Both the position numbers and the translations under genes were made by a program. Below are positions 61,435 to 64,000 of a stretch of 64,000 nucleotides of DNA, piece by piece. Where the stretch lies: NCBI RefSeq assembly GCF_004346095.1, contig NZ_SLZV01000005.1:1-64000 (forward strand). The letters are read 5' to 3'. How positions within the stretch are numbered: the stretch's first letter is position 1; every line of letters begins with the position of its first letter. Source of the stretch: Faecalimonas umbilicata. GTDB lineage: Bacteria > Bacillota > Clostridia > Lachnospirales > Lachnospiraceae. Below the pieces are notes generated by a model. That model searched no databases. It was not told where the DNA came from and saw nothing but the letters and a program-made list of their open reading frames with translations.

Positions 61435-62430
61435 CTATAAATGAAAAGAAAATAAATCTTTCAAAAACTGATTCTTCTTTTCTGTCTGTGCAATAGATAT
61501 CTGTAATTTTTCTACACTTTTTTCCGGGATCCACGCCTTGTTTGAGTGATAGTAACTATTCGCAACTTTCCAGAATTTCTCCGGATAAGCAAGCCGTACT
61601 GCCAGGTAATCCAGCTCCTCTCTGCTGATTGTCTTTCCCTTATCATATGTCTCTAAAAGCATGTTTCCAATCCGTTCATTCCATTGGCATTTCTCCATGA
61701 CTTTTCTCAGAAAATAATAGAAATCTGCCATCTGTATATCCTCCCGGAAATGTTCAAAATTTGTCGTTGCCACTCCCCGATATGTCATGAGCACATTATG
61801 GTAATTATAATCCCCATGGATCCACGTGTGTTCTGTCTTACTTTTTTGTCTGAGCGTTTCATAATGATCTGTCTCCAGTTTTCTGACAACCGCTTCACCG
61901 AGTGCATGCTGCTCTTCAAATTCTTTTAAGTACAACAGCTCAAATTCACCTTTTCCGACTTTGTTTCGGATAAAGGTCCGAACCTTCCGCAGTTCCCTGT
62001 TATGTCTCTGATACTCCTCTTTCAGATCATGCTCTCTTACAACCGTTCCTTCCTCCAGAACATCCGCTCCAGCCATCAGGTTGTGAAGATATGCTAAATT
62101 AGCAGTAGCACTGCAAAGTTCCTCCTCATTTCTGACATCACACTCTCTGCCCCCATACCAGCGTTTCAATATATATTTTGTCTGGTCCGGAGCGCTTGTC
62201 ACATATTCTCCCTCTTTGTTTGGAACAATCGTATCCACCAGTCCATGCCCTTTTTCCTCGAGCTGGTGACACAGTTTATATAAAAGAGGCACTCGTTTCT
62301 CTGAGAAAGTAAGTTCTTTCAGTAAGAGCATGCCTCTGTCTGTATCGCATAAAATGGCACCTCTTGTCTTTCGGGTGCCTTTTACTTCTATATGATACTG
62401 TTCCAATACATCTGTTTCAAAATCCTTCAT
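61435..62430 (-). CDS. CotS family spore coat protein (kinase-like fold)
   Basis: A 331-residue protein of the CotS/YsxE/YutH group with an aminoglycoside-phosphotransferase-like fold. HGDYNYHNVLM (about 215-225) matches the catalytic HxDxxxxN loop and a later NFEHFREDIQMADFYYF supplies the metal Asp, so it may be an active small-molecule kinase. A sigma-G-like promoter lies upstream. Substrate unknown. Confidence 0.82.
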   Translation of the reverse strand: MKDFETDVLEQYHIEVKGTRKTRGAILCDTDRGMLLLKELTFSEKRVPLLYKLCHQLEEKGHGLVDTIVPNKEGEYVTSAPDQTKYILKRWYGGRECDVRNEEELCSATANLAYLHNLMAGADVLEEGTVVREHDLKEEYQRHNRELRKVRTFIRNKVGKGEFELLYLKEFEEQHALGEAVVRKLETDHYETLRQKSKTEHTWIHGDYNYHNVLMTYRGVATTNFEHFREDIQMADFYYFLRKVMEKCQWNERIGNMLLETYDKGKTISREELDYLAVRLAYPEKFWKVANSYYHSNKAWIPEKSVEKLQISIAQTEKKNQFLKDLFSFHL

Positions 62431-62512
62431 AACTGCCCCCTATAATCATTTTTCCGCCACTGCCTTTTGCAGTAACTTTGATTTTCTCTCTAGCCTATGA
62501 TTTTTTGGACAG

Positions 62513-62542
62513 AAGTATGATTCTTTTTCTGAAATTTATGCA
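62513..62542 (-). promoter_or_regulatory. Sigma-G/F-like promoter of the CotS-family gene
   Basis: Minus-strand TGCATA (62542-62537), 17 nt, CATACTT (62519-62513), close to the TGHATR and CAHWHTA forespore consensus. Confidence 0.45.
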
Positions 62543-62597
62543 ACAAATTTTGTGATCGTTTCAATGGCCTCTCTCACCTTGAAAACAGAAACCTCCG

Positions 62598-63932
62598 CTA
62601 AATATCAAATCGATTTTGCACAAACCGAAGCAGATGCTCTTTATTATTGAACTCCGGATATTCAAGTACAATCCGCAGAAGCTCATTTAACACTTCTCCA
62701 ATCTGCTTTCCCGGTTTCATACCGATTCCGATCAAGTCCGTTCCGGTCACTGCAAGCTGTTTTAAACTGACACACTCATGGTCTGCCACAATTTCCTCAT
62801 AACATTTCTGAAGACCACTTAAATTTTCCAGTTCTTCTTCCCGTCGGTACATGCTGTGCGCCAAAATATCTGCTCTTTTTACGAGAAGATACATAGGAAA
62901 CAGTTCCGCACTGATCTTGCTCATTGCCTTTCTGACATTCTTTTTCTCTGCCGGCATCCGGTAATCATGCCAGCGGACAAGTTTTGTCACCTTATGGATC
63001 GTATCATTGTCAAATTTTAACCGGCGAAGGATTTCTTTCGCTTTCTGCTCTCCCCTGATGTCATGTCCTTTAAAATGAGCCGTTCCATCTGCATCCACGG
63101 TCTTCATCTCTGGCTTTGCGACATCATGGAGCAGCATCGTAAGACGCAGCACCTTGTCCGGCGGCACATTGCAGACTGCCTGAACCGTATGCTCACCCAC
63201 ATCGTACCTGTGGTATTTTGTCTCCTGACCGGTCCGCATCATCTCATCAAACTCCGGCAAGATGACTGCGGTGACCCCCAGATGATATGCTTCCCTGATC
63301 AACTCCGGCGAATCTGACACAAGAAGTTTTACCAGCTCTGTCTGAATCCGCTCAGCGCTGATCTTCTCCAACGTCGGGGCAAGTTCTGTCATTGCCTCCT
63401 TCGTCTCTTTTTCCAGAGAAAATCCAAGCTGCGCAGCAAAACGCACTCCGCGCATAATGCGGAGCGCATCTTCTCCAAACCGTTCTCTGGCATTTCCCAC
63501 ACAGCGGATTATCTTTCGCTTCAAATCATCCATTCCGCCAAAAATATCGACGATCCCTTCTGTATCATTGTATGCCATTGCATTGATCGTGAAGTCCCTG
63601 CGGAGCAAATCTTCCCTTAAATTTCTTGTGAAGATCACTTCCGTCGGGTGTCTGCTGTCTTCATATTTCCCGTCAATCCGGTATGTCGTCACCTCAAATC
63701 CTTCTTTTCCGAGAAGGACAGTCACTGTCCCGTGCTCAATCCCGGTATCGACAGTTCTTGCAAATAGTTTCTTTGTCTCATCCGGGGATGCTGAAGTTGT
63801 GATATCCCAGTCTCCCGGCTCTCTTCCAAGCAGCGAATCTCTGACACATCCACCTACCGCATATGCCTCATATCCATGCTCCTGCAATGTCTGTATGATC
63901 GTATTTACTTTTTCCGGCAACTGTATCTTCAT
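62598..63932 (-). CDS. cca: CCA tRNA nucleotidyltransferase with HD domain
   Basis: Adds or repairs the 3' CCA of tRNAs, needed here because none of the five tRNA genes encodes CCA. The 444-residue class II enzyme has GGCVRDSLLG (27-36), the catalytic DWDI (41-44), RRDFTINAMAYN, and an HD domain (LLHDVAKPE near 268-276). AGGGGGA precedes the ATG. Confidence 0.94.
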   Translation of the reverse strand: MKIQLPEKVNTIIQTLQEHGYEAYAVGGCVRDSLLGREPGDWDITTSASPDETKKLFARTVDTGIEHGTVTVLLGKEGFEVTTYRIDGKYEDSRHPTEVIFTRNLREDLLRRDFTINAMAYNDTEGIVDIFGGMDDLKRKIIRCVGNARERFGEDALRIMRGVRFAAQLGFSLEKETKEAMTELAPTLEKISAERIQTELVKLLVSDSPELIREAYHLGVTAVILPEFDEMMRTGQETKYHRYDVGEHTVQAVCNVPPDKVLRLTMLLHDVAKPEMKTVDADGTAHFKGHDIRGEQKAKEILRRLKFDNDTIHKVTKLVRWHDYRMPAEKKNVRKAMSKISAELFPMYLLVKRADILAHSMYRREEELENLSGLQKCYEEIVADHECVSLKQLAVTGTDLIGIGMKPGKQIGEVLNELLRIVLEYPEFNNKEHLLRFVQNRFDI

Positions 63933-64000
63933 GATCTATCCCCCTGACTTCCCATGTACGGTCTAAAGTATTTATCTTCCATACATCGGTACAGTAAAAA
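63933..64000. other. Right edge, non-coding
   Basis: 68 bp upstream of cca; no ORF and no convincing promoter seen. Confidence 0.5.

Overview
The window is a chromosomal segment from a low-GC, Gram-positive, spore-forming-lineage Clostridia, most likely a gut Lachnospiraceae of the Mediterraneibacter/Dorea/Blautia type. The evidence is the gene order hup-yabO-yabP-yabQ-divIC-spoIIE-tilS-hpt-ftsH, a CotS-family coat protein, Shine-Dalgarno sites on almost every gene, carbohydrate operons run by AraC regulators, an oleate hydratase, and lineage-typical families such as DUF5711 and DUF4867. The species cannot be fixed from the sequence alone. No CRISPR array, insertion sequence or intact prophage was seen.

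Layout, left to right. At 1-500 there is no gene, but three tandem consensus promoters point left off the window edge, probably into an rRNA operon. At 501-7608, on the minus strand, lies a sugar isomerase/kinase operon (DUF4867, fucose/arabinose-type isomerase, PatB-type C-S lyase, M42 peptidase, xylulokinase). It holds the debris of a deleted ABC permease and follows an AraC gene. At 7667-10813 are CvpA, a DUF5711 membrane protein, and a membrane LysM protein with a degenerate MPN/JAB-like domain. At 10972-17802 are housekeeping and central carbon genes: HD protein, split transketolase, transaldolase, recR, ebfC, dnaX, phosphofructokinase. At 18043-21082, on the plus strand, are map (SEC-C type), a zinc-dependent phospholipase C family protein and an Atg22/UMF1-type MFS protein. 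At 21227-21485 are two tRNA-Gly and one tRNA-Phe.

At 21691-28311 is an alpha-galactoside system: substrate-binding protein, two permeases and GH36 alpha-galactosidase, with a divergent AraC regulator. At 28438-30010 is an ECF sigma factor with an RsgI-like anti-sigma and a small secreted DxDxD-repeat protein. At 30163-32415 is a GH3 beta-glucosidase. At 32653-34791 two paralogous AraC regulators flank an unrecognised 59-residue ORF. At 34938-35305 are tRNA-Leu and tRNA-Tyr separated by a 24-bp copy of the tRNA-Tyr 3' end plus other small repeats, which looks like an old attachment site. At 35533-38175 are a TetR regulator, whose leader carries two interlocking stems, and an oleate hydratase with an unusual hydrophobic N-terminus.

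At 38295-42341 are an MBOAT acyltransferase, its DHHW partner and a DUF3048 lipoprotein. At 42587-49722 is a complete dipeptide ABC transporter cotranscribed with an M81 (MlrC-type) metallopeptidase. At 50105-59421 are a cytoplasmic GH13 enzyme and the ftsH-to-hup housekeeping/sporulation cluster, with a SpoIIE lacking the membrane domain and three stacked hairpins just upstream of it. At 59655-63932 are phosphoglucomutase, a CotS-family protein behind a sigma-G-like promoter, and the CCA-adding enzyme.

Functionally the window joins glycan and oligosaccharide use (GH36, GH3, GH13) with the sugar-phosphate steps that consume the products, peptide uptake, and core replication, division and sporulation genes. 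Start codons were moved from the longest ORF wherever a good Shine-Dalgarno site fixed a downstream ATG.
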